Part shown: positions 7,608 to 15,604 of the stretch, in pieces
How the letters are laid out: each line of letters begins with the position of its first letter
How positions within the stretch are numbered: the first letter of the stretch is position 1
Assembly: GCA_963817785.1 (NCBI GenBank)
Contig: CAWFPL010000003.1
Location: 496,001-560,000 of the forward strand
DNA from: JAKALD01 sp963817785
GTDB lineage: Bacteria; Pseudomonadota; Gammaproteobacteria; Burkholderiales; SG8-39
DNA length: 64,000 nucleotides
Reading direction: 5' to 3'
Made by a program: the position numbers and the translations under genes
Notes under the pieces: model-generated
What the model was told of the DNA's origin: nothing
Database searches by the model: none
Seen by the model: only the letters and a program-made list of their open reading frames with translations

Positions 7608-8884
7608 GCTGGCGAGCCGCGCTTGAGCGCGCGGTGTCCGATGTCGCTGCGATACTGCATCCCGGCGAAGCGGATCGGCTCGATCGCCTGGTAGGCCCGG
7701 CTGCGCGCCATGCGCACCGAGTCGCCCAGGGCGGTGACGCACAGCACTCGGCCGCCGCTGGTGACGAGCGCCTTGCCCTCGAGCCGGGTGCCGGCGTGAA
7801 ACACGCGGCAGTCCTCGGTCGGCTTGGGCAGGCCCTCGATCGGATCACCCTTGCGCGGATCTTCCGGATAGCCCCCGGCCGCGAGCACCACGCCGAGCGC
7901 CGAGCGACGATCCCATTGCACCTCGGCGCGCTCGAGCGTGCCCTCGAGCGCGTGCTCGATCGGCTCCAGCAGGTCGGACTTCAGGCGCATGATGATCGGC
8001 TGTGTTTCCGGATCGCCCAAGCGGCAGTTGAATTCGAGCGTCTTCGGCGCGCCGGCCTTGTCGATCATCAGCCCGGCGTAGAGAAAGCCGACGTAGGGCA
8101 CGCCGTCCTTCGCCATGCCGGCGATCGCGGGCAGCACCACCTCGCGCATGATGCGTGCATGGAGCTCGGGGGTGACGATCGGCGCCGGGGAGTAGGCGCC
8201 CATGCCGCCGGTGTTCGGACCCTGGTCGCCGTCGCGCAGGCGCTTGTGGTCCTGGCTGGTCGCGAGCGCCAGCGCATGCGCGCCGTCGCTCATCACGATG
8301 AAGCTGACCTCTTCGCCTTCCAGGCACTCCTCGATCACGACCCGCGCCCCGGCCTGCCCCAGCCTGTGCTCGAGCAGCATCGCGTCGACGGCGGCCTTGG
8401 CCTCGGCGACGCTGGCGGCGACCACCACGCCCTTGCCGGCGGCCAGACCGTCGGCTTTGACCACGACCGGCGCGCCGTGCTGCTCGACGTAGGCTTTCGC
8501 CTCGGCGGCGCGTTCGAAAGTCGCGTGGCGCGCAGTCGGGATGCCGTGGCGCACCATGAACCGCTTGGCGTAGTCCTTCGAAACCTCGAGCTGCGCCGCC
8601 GCGCGGCTCGGCCCGAAAATCTTCAGTCCCGCGTCGCGGAACGCGTCGACGACGCCCGCGGCGAGCGGCGCCTCCGGACCGACCACCGTCAGGTACACGC
8701 CCTCGCGCTTGGCGAAGGCGGTCAGCTGCTCGATCCCGTCGAGCGGAACGTTCTGCAGTCCCGGCTCGGTGGCGGTTCCGCCGTTGCCGGGCGCGACGTA
8801 GACCTTCTGCACGCGTTGGCTCTGCGCCAGCTTCCACGCCAGCGCATGCTCGCGTCCCCCGCCGCCGATCACCAGAAGTTTCAT
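7604..8884 (-). CDS. purD: Phosphoribosylamine-glycine ligase
   Basis: Purine pathway step 2: joins phosphoribosylamine and glycine using ATP. 426 residues. N-terminal MKLLVIGGGGREHALAWKLA, the ATP-grasp core (VVKADGLAAGKGVVVA, EECLEGEEVSFIVMSDG, TGGMGAYSPAPIVT, EFNCRLGDPETQ) and the C-terminal domain are all intact. The start is the ATG at 8884, where the conserved GGGGREHA begins. It lies downstream of purH and overlaps hemF, an order common in betaproteobacteria. Confidence 0.96.
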   Translation of the reverse strand: MKLLVIGGGGREHALAWKLAQSQRVQKVYVAPGNGGTATEPGLQNVPLDGIEQLTAFAKREGVYLTVVGPEAPLAAGVVDAFRDAGLKIFGPSRAAAQLEVSKDYAKRFMVRHGIPTARHATFERAAEAKAYVEQHGAPVVVKADGLAAGKGVVVAASVAEAKAAVDAMLLEHRLGQAGARVVIEECLEGEEVSFIVMSDGAHALALATSQDHKRLRDGDQGPNTGGMGAYSPAPIVTPELHARIMREVVLPAIAGMAKDGVPYVGFLYAGLMIDKAGAPKTLEFNCRLGDPETQPIIMRLKSDLLEPIEHALEGTLERAEVQWDRRSALGVVLAAGGYPEDPRKGDPIEGLPKPTEDCRVFHAGTRLEGKALVTSGGRVLCVTALGDSVRMARSRAYQAIEPIRFAGMQYRSDIGHRALKRGSPA

Positions 8885-8928
8885 TCGCCGAGCCTTCGAC
8901 CGTTCCCTGTTTTTTTTCTGAAAGTAAG

Positions 8929-8965
8929 GCGTTGCAGTGCAGCGCTCTGCGCTGCACTGCAACGC
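8929..8965. repeat. Perfect 17-bp hairpin between purH and purD
   Basis: Arms 8929-8945 and 8949-8965 are exact reverse complements with a 3-nt loop (TCT). It fills the purH-purD gap. On the transcribed (-) strand it is followed by an A-run rather than U-run, so it is not a standard terminator. RNA processing, partial attenuation or a palindromic repeat are possible. Confidence 0.75.
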
Positions 8966-8975
8966 GTCGTTGTTC

Positions 8976-10535
8976 TTAATGTCGGAAGTGGCGCACGCCG
9001 GTGAATACCATCGCCACGCCGCGCTCGTCCGCGGCGGCGATCACCTCGTCGTCGCGCACGCTGCCCCCGGGCTGGATGACGGCGGCCGCACCGGCGTCGA
9101 CCACGACATCGAGCCCGTCGCGAAACGGAAAGAACGCATCCGACGCCGCGCAGGAGCCGGCAAGCGTGAGGTTTGCGCTCGCGGCCTTGATCGCCGCGAT
9201 GCGTGCGCTGTCCACCCGGCTCATCTGACCCGCTCCCACGCCGAGCGTCATGCCGTCCCCGGCGAACACGATCGCGTTCGACTTCACGAACTTCGCCACG
9301 CGCCAGGCGAACAGCAGGTCGGCGAGTTGCGCCTCGGTCGGCGCCTTTTTCGTCACCACCTTCAGGTCCGCGCGCTGCAGGACCTTGGCGTCCGGACTCT
9401 GCACCAGCAGCCCGCCGCCGACGCGCTTGTAGTCGTAGGCCTGCACCTCGTGCGCCAGCGGCACCTCGAGCACGCGCAGGTTCTGCTTGCCGGCGAGGTG
9501 CTCGCGCGCCTCCGCTTCCACGCGCGGCGCGATGACGACCTCGGCGAACTGCTTGCCGAGCGCGTCGGCGGTACCGCGGTCGAGCGCGCGGTTGAAGGCG
9601 AGGATGCCGCCGAAGGCCGAGACCGGGTCGGTCTGGAACGCCTTGCGGTAGGCGGCGAGCAGGCCGTCGCCGACGGCCGCGCCGCACGGGTTGGCGTGCT
9701 TGACGATGACGCAGGCCGGCTCGGAGAAGCTCTTGACGCACTCCCACGCCGCGTCGGCATCGGCGATATTGTTGTAGGACAGCTCCTTGCCCTGCAGCTG
9801 GCGATAGTTGGCGAGGCTGCCGGCCGCGGGCTTGGCGTCGCGGTAGAACGCCGCGGACTGGTGCGGGTTCTCGCCGTAGCGCATGTCCTGGAGCTTGCGG
9901 AATTGCAGGTTGAGCACATCCGGAAACTGGCGCCGGCGCCCTTCGGCGTCGACCGACGATAGGTAGTTCGCAATGGCGCCGTCATAGGCCGCGGTGTGCG
10001 CGAACACTTTCTTCGCCAGTGCGAAGCGGGTGGCGTCCGACACGCCGCCGCCGGAGCGGATCTCCTCGAGCACGCCCGCGTAGTCGGCCGGGTCGACCAG
10101 CACCGCGACCGAGGCGTGGTTCTTGGCTGCGGCGCGCAGCATGGCGGGGCCGCCGATGTCGATGTTCTCGATCGCGCTCTCCAGCCGGCAGTCGGGGTCT
10201 GCGACGGTGGCCTCGAACGGATAGAGATTGACGACGATCAAATCGATCGGCGCGATGCCCGCTTGCTTGATCGCCGCCATGTGCGCCGGCGAGTCGCGGC
10301 GCGCGAGGATGCCGCCGTGGATCTTGGGGTGCAGCGTCTTCACCCTGCCGTCCAGCATCTCCGGAAACCCGGTATGCGCCGACACCTCCGTGGCCGCGAT
10401 ACCCTCCTTGTCGAGAAGCCTGGCCGTGCCGCCGGTGGACAGGATGACGATTCCGAGTCGGGCGAGCTCGCGAGCGAGCTCGACGAGACCCGACTTGTCG
10501 GATACGCTGATGAGCGCCGTGCGGACCTTGTTCAT
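8976..10535 (-). CDS. purH: Bifunctional AICAR transformylase/IMP cyclohydrolase
   Basis: Last two steps of IMP synthesis. 519 residues with an N-terminal MGS-like cyclohydrolase domain (ALISVSDKSGLVELARELARLG, STGGTARLL, GRVKTLHPKIHGGILARR) and a C-terminal transformylase domain (MRYGENPHQSAAFY, the KHANPCG catalytic segment, SDAFFPFRDG and the GVRHFRH terminus). Length and motifs match the family. It is preceded on the same strand by fis (61 nt gap) and followed by the hairpin at 8929-8965. Confidence 0.97.
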   Translation of the reverse strand: MNKVRTALISVSDKSGLVELARELARLGIVILSTGGTARLLDKEGIAATEVSAHTGFPEMLDGRVKTLHPKIHGGILARRDSPAHMAAIKQAGIAPIDLIVVNLYPFEATVADPDCRLESAIENIDIGGPAMLRAAAKNHASVAVLVDPADYAGVLEEIRSGGGVSDATRFALAKKVFAHTAAYDGAIANYLSSVDAEGRRRQFPDVLNLQFRKLQDMRYGENPHQSAAFYRDAKPAAGSLANYRQLQGKELSYNNIADADAAWECVKSFSEPACVIVKHANPCGAAVGDGLLAAYRKAFQTDPVSAFGGILAFNRALDRGTADALGKQFAEVVIAPRVEAEAREHLAGKQNLRVLEVPLAHEVQAYDYKRVGGGLLVQSPDAKVLQRADLKVVTKKAPTEAQLADLLFAWRVAKFVKSNAIVFAGDGMTLGVGAGQMSRVDSARIAAIKAASANLTLAGSCAASDAFFPFRDGLDVVVDAGAAAVIQPGGSVRDDEVIAAADERGVAMVFTGVRHFRH

Positions 10536-10596
10536 CGTGTACCGGGCCGCCGGCCGCGCACGGGCCGCCGGGGCATGCGCGCGCGGCGGCCCTCGC

Positions 10597-10836
10597 TCAT
10601 CCCTTGATGCGCAACAGCTGCATCTTCTTGCGCAGCGTGTTGCGGTTGATGCCGAGCATCTCCGCGGCGAGCGTCTGATTGCCCTCGGCGTAACCGAGCA
10701 CCGTCTCGATCATCGGCCTTTCGACGTTCTTCAGCACCATGTCGTAGATCGCGGTCGGACGCTCGCCGTCCATGTCCTTGAAGTAGCGCTCCAGCGAGCG
10801 CTTGACCGCGTCTGCCAGCTCGTTGCTTCGGCTCAT
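10597..10836 (-). CDS. fis: Nucleoid protein Fis
   Basis: 79-residue small DNA-bending protein of the Fis family. The C-terminal helix-turn-helix LAAEMLGINRNTLRKKMQLLRIKG is nearly canonical; the N-terminal part (YDMVLKNVERPMIETVLGYAEGNQT) is the dimerisation region. It is shorter than E. coli Fis (98), as is usual in betaproteobacteria. The start ATG overlaps the dusB stop (ATGA), reproducing the dusB-fis operon known in enterics, where it is growth-rate controlled. Confidence 0.96.
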   Translation of the reverse strand: MSRSNELADAVKRSLERYFKDMDGERPTAIYDMVLKNVERPMIETVLGYAEGNQTLAAEMLGINRNTLRKKMQLLRIKG

Positions 10837-11876
10837 GCGGCAAGTCTCTCACCGACCGCCCGCAGTCCCGGACGACGCCCGTTTTCCGGATCCCCGTCAT
10901 TGGCCGGCGCGGCCGCGAGGCGCTCGAAATATTCGTCCACCGAGGCGAGCTGCGCTGCGGCACCTTCGATTCGGCACACGGCGCGGCGAAAATCCTCGCC
11001 CCCCGGAAGACGGCGCAGGTACCAGCCGATGTGCTTGCGGGCCACGCGCGCACCCTGCTCCTCGCCGTACAGCGCGTACAGCTCGGCCAGGTGCTCGCGC
11101 ACCACCCCGCTGATCTCCGTGAGCGGCGGCGCCGCGCGCCGCGTTCCGGTCGCCAGATAGTGCTCGATGTCGCGGAAGATCCACGGCCGGCCGTGCGCCG
11201 CGCGCCCGATCATGACTCCGTCCGCCCCCGAGCATGCGAGCACCCGCTTGACCTCCTCTGGCGTGCCGATGTCGCCGTTGGCGATGACCGGGATCCGCAC
11301 GCCCGCCTTGACCTCGGCGATGGTCTGGTACTCCGCTTGCCCCGAGAAGCCGCAGGCGCGCGTGCGCCCGTGAATTGCCAGCAGGCGAATCCCCGCGGCC
11401 TCCGCGATGCGCGCTACGCGCACGGCGTTGCGCCGCTGCGGGCTGGGGCCGGTGCGGATCTTCAGCGTCACCGGGACATCGACTGCCGCGACCACGGCTT
11501 CGACGATGCGCGCGACGAGCGGCTCGTTCTCGAGCAGCGCCGACCCGGCGTAGACGTTGCAGACCTTCTTCGCCGGGCATCCCATGTTGATGTCGATGAT
11601 CTGCGCGCCCTGCGCCACGTTGTAGCGCGCCGCGTCGGCCATCATCCGCGGGTCGAAGCCCGCGATCTGCACCGCGATCGGGTCGGCTTCGCCGGCGTGA
11701 TCGAGCCGCAGACGCGACTTGCGCGAGTCGCGCAGCTCGGGCCGCGAGGACACCATCTCGGAGACCGCCAGTGCGGCGCCGAAGCGCTTGCACAGCTTGC
11801 GGAAGGGCCGGTCGGTCACCCCCGCCATCGGAGCGACGAACAACGCATTGCGCAGCGTGTGCCTGCCGAGCTGCAT
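10833..11876 (-). CDS. dusB: tRNA-dihydrouridine synthase B
   Basis: Flavin enzyme reducing uridine in the tRNA D-loop. 347 residues. The N-terminus LRNALFVAPMAGVTDRPFRKL matches DusB. The catalytic Cys near residue 100 is in NMGCPAKKV, and the FMN-binding GDIGTPEEVKRVL and GVMIGRAAHGRPWIF segments are present. I chose the ATG at 11876: the next upstream ATG (11915) sits inside the TATAGAAT promoter motif and so would not be in the transcript. The C-terminus is somewhat longer than E. coli DusB. Overlap with fis is four bases. Confidence 0.94.
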   Translation of the reverse strand: MQLGRHTLRNALFVAPMAGVTDRPFRKLCKRFGAALAVSEMVSSRPELRDSRKSRLRLDHAGEADPIAVQIAGFDPRMMADAARYNVAQGAQIIDINMGCPAKKVCNVYAGSALLENEPLVARIVEAVVAAVDVPVTLKIRTGPSPQRRNAVRVARIAEAAGIRLLAIHGRTRACGFSGQAEYQTIAEVKAGVRIPVIANGDIGTPEEVKRVLACSGADGVMIGRAAHGRPWIFRDIEHYLATGTRRAAPPLTEISGVVREHLAELYALYGEEQGARVARKHIGWYLRRLPGGEDFRRAVCRIEGAAAQLASVDEYFERLAAAPANDGDPENGRRPGLRAVGERLAA

Positions 11877-11913
11877 CGGAAACGGGTGTGCGGTCGATGA
11901 TGCGGGGAAGCGC

Positions 11914-11921
11914 ATTCTATA
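11914..11921 (-). promoter_or_regulatory. -10 element for dusB-fis
   Basis: TATAGAAT on the (-) strand, about 38 nt upstream of the dusB ATG. A T-run occupies the -35 position instead of a TTGACA-like hexamer. A weak or activator-dependent sigma-70 promoter is the likely reading. Confidence 0.4.
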
Positions 11922-12028
11922 CGCTTTCACCGCGGAAAAAAAAGCTCGCCCGCGCTTGCGTCGCTCGCGCCGCGACGGAAGTCGGGAGTTATCAGAAAAT
12001 GACGAAGCGCATCCCCGTGGCGGCGGCA

Positions 12029-13174
12029 TCACGGCATCGCCGAAGGGCCGAAGATCATGCGCCGCGCAAAGAAGCGCCGTGCCGGCGCGCAGCCATCCAG
12101 TGCGCTCATCGCGCAGCCGCGCGCGAAGCGGCCGACGGGATTGTCGCCCAGGAACGCGCCGGCGAGGAGGTCGGTGACGCGGACCGTCGCTGCCGCGTCG
12201 AGGCGGCGCCGCGAGGCAAAGTCCGCGAGCGTGCGCGCGTCGCCCGGGTCCGCGCTCTCGCGCACGGCGTGCGCCAGCTCCCACGCGTCGCGCAGTCCCA
12301 GGTTGAGTCCCTGGCCGGCAACCGGATGCAGCGTCTGCGCGGCGTTGCCGATGAACGCCTCGCGCGCGCCGCGGGGCGCCGCGCGGATCCTGAACACGAG
12401 CGGCACGCAGGTGCGTTGCTCGATCGCGACGAAGCGGCCGGCACGGCCGCCGAAGGCCTGCCCCAGCGCGGCCAGAAAGTCCTCCGGCGCGGCGGCGGCG
12501 AGCGCTGCTGCGCGCTCGGGGCGCATGGCCCAGACGAGCGCGTAGCGGCCCGCCATCGGCAACAGAGCGAGCGGCCCCTCCGCGGTGAAGCGCTCGAAGG
12601 CGGTGGTGCCGGCGCGCGGCTCGCTGACCAGCACGCCTACCACCGCTTCCTGCGCATAGCGCTTCTCGCGCGCGTCGCCCGAGGCGCCCTCGGCATGCAC
12701 TACGCAGCGCGCCGCGATCTCGGCCTGGCGCTTGCCGCAGGTACCGCGCAGGCGTAGCGCTTCGCCCGAGTGCTCGCGCTCGGGCAAGGCGGCCTCATGA
12801 ACGATCTCGATTCCGCGCCGCTCGGCGAGCGCCGCGAGAGCCTGTTCGAGCGGGCCGTAGCCGACGACATAGCCGAGCGCGGGCACTCCGGCGTCCCGCG
12901 CCTCGAGGCGCGTGCGGCCGAACGCGCCGGCCTGCGAAACGTGAATCGTCTCGATCGCCGTCGGCGCCAGCTGCGGCCAGACTCCGAGCCGCTCGAGGAT
13001 CAGGCGGCTGGCGTAGGACAGCGCGATCGGGCGCTCGCCGTGGACTGCGCCGCTCGCGCGCTCGCGCTGCTCGAAGATCGCCACTTTGTGTCCGGAGCCG
13101 TGCAGCGCGAGAGCGAACGCGCAGCCCACCGGCCCGCCGCCAAGGACCGCCAGGTCAAGCGCGCGCCCGGGCAT
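12029..13174 (-). CDS. ubiH: Ubiquinone-ring FAD monooxygenase (UbiH type)
   Basis: 381-residue flavoprotein hydroxylase of the UbiH/Coq6 family, expected to hydroxylate the aromatic ring of a ubiquinone precursor. Visible motifs are the N-terminal dinucleotide fold LAVLGGGPVGCAFALAL, the FAD-contact GYGPLEQAL segment and the signature NAAQTLHPVAGQGLNLGLRDAWEL. It follows pepP with a 20-nt overlap; pepP-ubiH adjacency is also seen in E. coli, which supports the UbiH assignment over other family members. A second paralogue lies at 34468-35634. Ring position (C1 versus C5) cannot be decided from sequence alone. Confidence 0.88.
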   Translation of the reverse strand: MPGRALDLAVLGGGPVGCAFALALHGSGHKVAIFEQRERASGAVHGERPIALSYASRLILERLGVWPQLAPTAIETIHVSQAGAFGRTRLEARDAGVPALGYVVGYGPLEQALAALAERRGIEIVHEAALPEREHSGEALRLRGTCGKRQAEIAARCVVHAEGASGDAREKRYAQEAVVGVLVSEPRAGTTAFERFTAEGPLALLPMAGRYALVWAMRPERAAALAAAAPEDFLAALGQAFGGRAGRFVAIEQRTCVPLVFRIRAAPRGAREAFIGNAAQTLHPVAGQGLNLGLRDAWELAHAVRESADPGDARTLADFASRRRLDAAATVRVTDLLAGAFLGDNPVGRFARGCAMSALDGCAPARRFFARRMIFGPSAMP

Positions 13175-14489
13175 CGCGAATCCAGGCTTCTACTTCGGCC
13201 GCTTGCTTCGGCGTCTCCGCGGTGAGCACTTCGCAGCCGAGTTCGGTCACCAGCACGTCGTCCTCGATGCGTATGCCGATGTCGCGCAGCGGCGCCGGCA
13301 CATCGTCGTCGGCGCGCAGGTAAAGGCCCGGCTCGACCGTGAGCGTCATCCCGGCCTGCAGCGTGCGCCAGCTCCCGGCGTGCTTGTATTGGCCTGCGTC
13401 GTGCACGTCCAGGCCGAGCCAATGGCCGGTGCGGTGCATGTAGAAGCGCTTGTAGGTTTCCTTCTCCAGCACCTCGTCGAGGGAGCCGGTCAGCAGCTTT
13501 AGATCCAGCATGCCCTGCGCCAGCACCCGTACCGCCGCGTCGTGCGGCTCGTTCCACGCGTTGCCGGGCTTCACCTTGTCGATTGCGGCGCGCTGAGCGG
13601 CGAGCACCAGCTCGTAGACTTCGCGCTGTGCGGCGCTGAAGCGCCCGCTGACCGGAAACGTGCGCGTGATGTCGGCGGCGTAGCCTCCGAGCTCGCAGCC
13701 GGCGTCGATCAGCAGAAGATCGCCGTCGGCGAGGCGCGCGTCGTTCGCGACGTAATGCAGCACGCAGGCGTTGGCGCCTCCGGCGACGATCGGCCAGTAG
13801 GCGGGGAACTGCGCGCCCTGGCGGCGGAACTCGTACAGCAGCTCGGCCTCCACCTGGTACTCGAAGCGGCCTGGAAGCGCGGCCTGCATCGCGCGGCGGT
13901 GCGCGCCCGCCGAGATAGTCGCGGCGCGGCGCATCAGGTCGACCTCGTGCGCGTCCTTGAACAGCCGCATCTCGTCGAGCAGGGTGCGCACGTCCTGCAC
14001 CCGGTCGGGGGCCGTCACGCCGGCGCGGGACTTGTCGCGCACCCGGTTCAGCCAGCGCATGGCGCGCGCATCCCAGTCCGTGTCCGCGCCTGCCGGATAA
14101 AAAAGCGTCGCCTGGCCGGCGAGCAGCTTCTCCATCTCCTCGTCCAGGGCGGCGATCGGGTGCGACTCGTCGAAGCCGAAGTACTCGCGCGCGCGCTCGG
14201 GGCCGTAGCGGAACCCGTCCCAGATCTCGCGCTCTTCATGTCGCTCTCGACAAAACAGGATCGAGCGGGGCCGCTCGCCGGCCACCAGCACCAGCACCGC
14301 CTCGGGCTCGCCGAATCCGGTCAGGTAGTAGAAGTAGCTGTCGTAGCGATACGGATAGTGGGAATCGCGGTTGCGCACGCGCTCGGGCGCGGTCGCGAGC
14401 ACCGCGACGCCGGCGTGCATGGCCTCGGCGAGCCGGTGTCTGCGGTCTGCGTAAAGCGCCACGTCCTGAGGCAATTTCGACATCTCCAT
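13155..14489 (-). CDS. pepP: Xaa-Pro aminopeptidase
   Basis: Di-manganese peptidase removing N-terminal residues before proline. About 444 residues. An N-terminal creatinase-like domain (YPYRYDSYFYYLTGF) is followed by the pita-bread catalytic domain with metal ligands in LLIDAGCELGGYAADITRTFPVSG (two Asp), HRTGHWLGLDVHD (His), EPGLY (Glu) and IEDDVLVT (Glu). I chose the ATG at 14489; a second ATG 6 nt later is equally possible. It overlaps ubiH by 20 nt. Confidence 0.94.
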   Translation of the reverse strand: MEMSKLPQDVALYADRRHRLAEAMHAGVAVLATAPERVRNRDSHYPYRYDSYFYYLTGFGEPEAVLVLVAGERPRSILFCRERHEEREIWDGFRYGPERAREYFGFDESHPIAALDEEMEKLLAGQATLFYPAGADTDWDARAMRWLNRVRDKSRAGVTAPDRVQDVRTLLDEMRLFKDAHEVDLMRRAATISAGAHRRAMQAALPGRFEYQVEAELLYEFRRQGAQFPAYWPIVAGGANACVLHYVANDARLADGDLLLIDAGCELGGYAADITRTFPVSGRFSAAQREVYELVLAAQRAAIDKVKPGNAWNEPHDAAVRVLAQGMLDLKLLTGSLDEVLEKETYKRFYMHRTGHWLGLDVHDAGQYKHAGSWRTLQAGMTLTVEPGLYLRADDDVPAPLRDIGIRIEDDVLVTELGCEVLTAETPKQAAEVEAWIRDARARA

Positions 14490-14496
14490 TACGCCG

Positions 14497-14934
14497 TCAC
14501 TCCTTCGGCTGTTCGCCGATCTCCGAGTCGAGCAGTTGCGCCCAGTGCGCACAGCGATCGTCCAGCCGGGCCACGAGGCTGTGGCGCAAGTCCGCCAGCC
14601 GCGCGACCAGCGCCGCGCGCTGGTCGCCGTTCACCGCTGCGCAGGCCTGTTCGCACAGCCCGAGCGCCTCTTTGGCCGCCAGCGCCGCGGCCAGCGCGCT
14701 CTTGAGCTGCTCGCGCGGCCGGGGGATCCAGGCGCGCGAGGCCTGCAGCGCGGCCAGTTTCTCGCCCAGGTCGAGCACGCGCTTGCGCAGGCGCGGCAGC
14801 GCGCCGAGCTGCCCAGAGTCGAGGCGGCCCCACACGGCGAGGTCGGCGAGCTTATTCCAGCGCACGCGCAGCTGCCCGAGCCACGCGGCGTCGAGCTCGA
14901 GCGCCTGCTCCACGGTGTCAGCGTCGAGCGCCAT
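14497..14934 (-). CDS. Unknown helical protein between murU and pepP
   Basis: 145 residues, predicted almost entirely alpha-helical, rich in Ala, Leu and Arg, with no signal peptide, cysteine cluster or known catalytic motif. The start ATG at 14934 lies inside the last 17 nt of murU, and the stop is 7 nt before pepP, so it is in the same transcription unit. The E. coli neighbour of pepP is ygfB (UPF0149), but I do not see the UPF0149 pattern here. Coding is supported by frame continuity and tight packing, not by recognised homology. Confidence 0.6.
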   Translation of the reverse strand: MALDADTVEQALELDAAWLGQLRVRWNKLADLAVWGRLDSGQLGALPRLRKRVLDLGEKLAALQASRAWIPRPREQLKSALAAALAAKEALGLCEQACAAVNGDQRAALVARLADLRHSLVARLDDRCAHWAQLLDSEIGEQPKE

Positions 14935-15604
14935 GTCGCGCCCGCAGCAAAGCGGCGAGCTCGGCGAGGCGTTCCGCAGTGCCGACATCGCACCACAACC
15001 CTTCGTACAGCTCTCCCGAGATCCGGCCGCGCCCGGCCTCGGCGCGCAGCTGCGGCGCAAGCGGCGCCTTGTCCTGCGGCCCGATCGGCGCCACGAGCGC
15101 CGGCGAAACGACCGCGATGCCTGTATAAGTGTAGCGCGGCGCCTGCGCGTTGCCGACGATTCCGGCGTTCAGGGAGAAGTCTCCGCCCGGGCGATGCGCC
15201 GGATTGGGCGCCAGCACGAGATGCGCGAGCCGTTCGCCGAGCGCGAGCTGCCGCAGGCGGGCCAGGTCGAAGTCGCAGTAGACGTCCGCGTTGAGCAGCA
15301 GGAACGCATCGGGGCCGAGCAGCTCGCGCGCGTGCGCAATGCCTCCGGCGGTCTCGAGCGGCTCGGCTTCGCGGGAGTAGGCGATACGCAGCCCGAAGGC
15401 GCCACCGTCACCCATCGCCGCCACGATACGCTCGGCGAGGTGCGCGACGTTGATCACCACCTCGGCGAATCCCGCTGCGGCGAGCCGCTCCAGGTGCCAG
15501 GCGAGCAGGGGCTTGCCGCCTGCTTCGAGCAGCGGCTTGGGGACGCGATCGGTGAGTGGGCGCAGGCGCTCGCCGCGGCCCGCCGCGAGGATCATCGCGC
15601 GCAT
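14918..15604 (-). CDS. murU: MurNAc-1-phosphate uridylyltransferase
   Basis: Nucleotidyltransferase of 228 residues. MRAMILAAGRGERLRPLTDRVPKPLLEAGGKPLL is the sugar-nucleotide pyrophosphorylase signature; LLLNADVYCDFD carries the metal-binding Asp. Position directly after amgK identifies it as MurU, which makes UDP-MurNAc from MurNAc-1-P in the Pseudomonas-type cell-wall recycling route. I chose the ATG at 15604 (13-nt overlap with amgK) because the family starts M-x-A-M-I-L; the ATG at 15595 would give a 4-nt ATGA overlap. Confidence 0.88.
   Translation of the reverse strand: MRAMILAAGRGERLRPLTDRVPKPLLEAGGKPLLAWHLERLAAAGFAEVVINVAHLAERIVAAMGDGGAFGLRIAYSREAEPLETAGGIAHARELLGPDAFLLLNADVYCDFDLARLRQLALGERLAHLVLAPNPAHRPGGDFSLNAGIVGNAQAPRYTYTGIAVVSPALVAPIGPQDKAPLAPQLRAEAGRGRISGELYEGLWCDVGTAERLAELAALLRARHGARR

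Noticed and set aside
5278..7848. An 856-residue (-) strand frame opposite hemY and out of frame with hemF
   Set aside because: It is Arg/Ala-rich high-GC antisense reading; hemY and hemF explain the same DNA with recognised domains.
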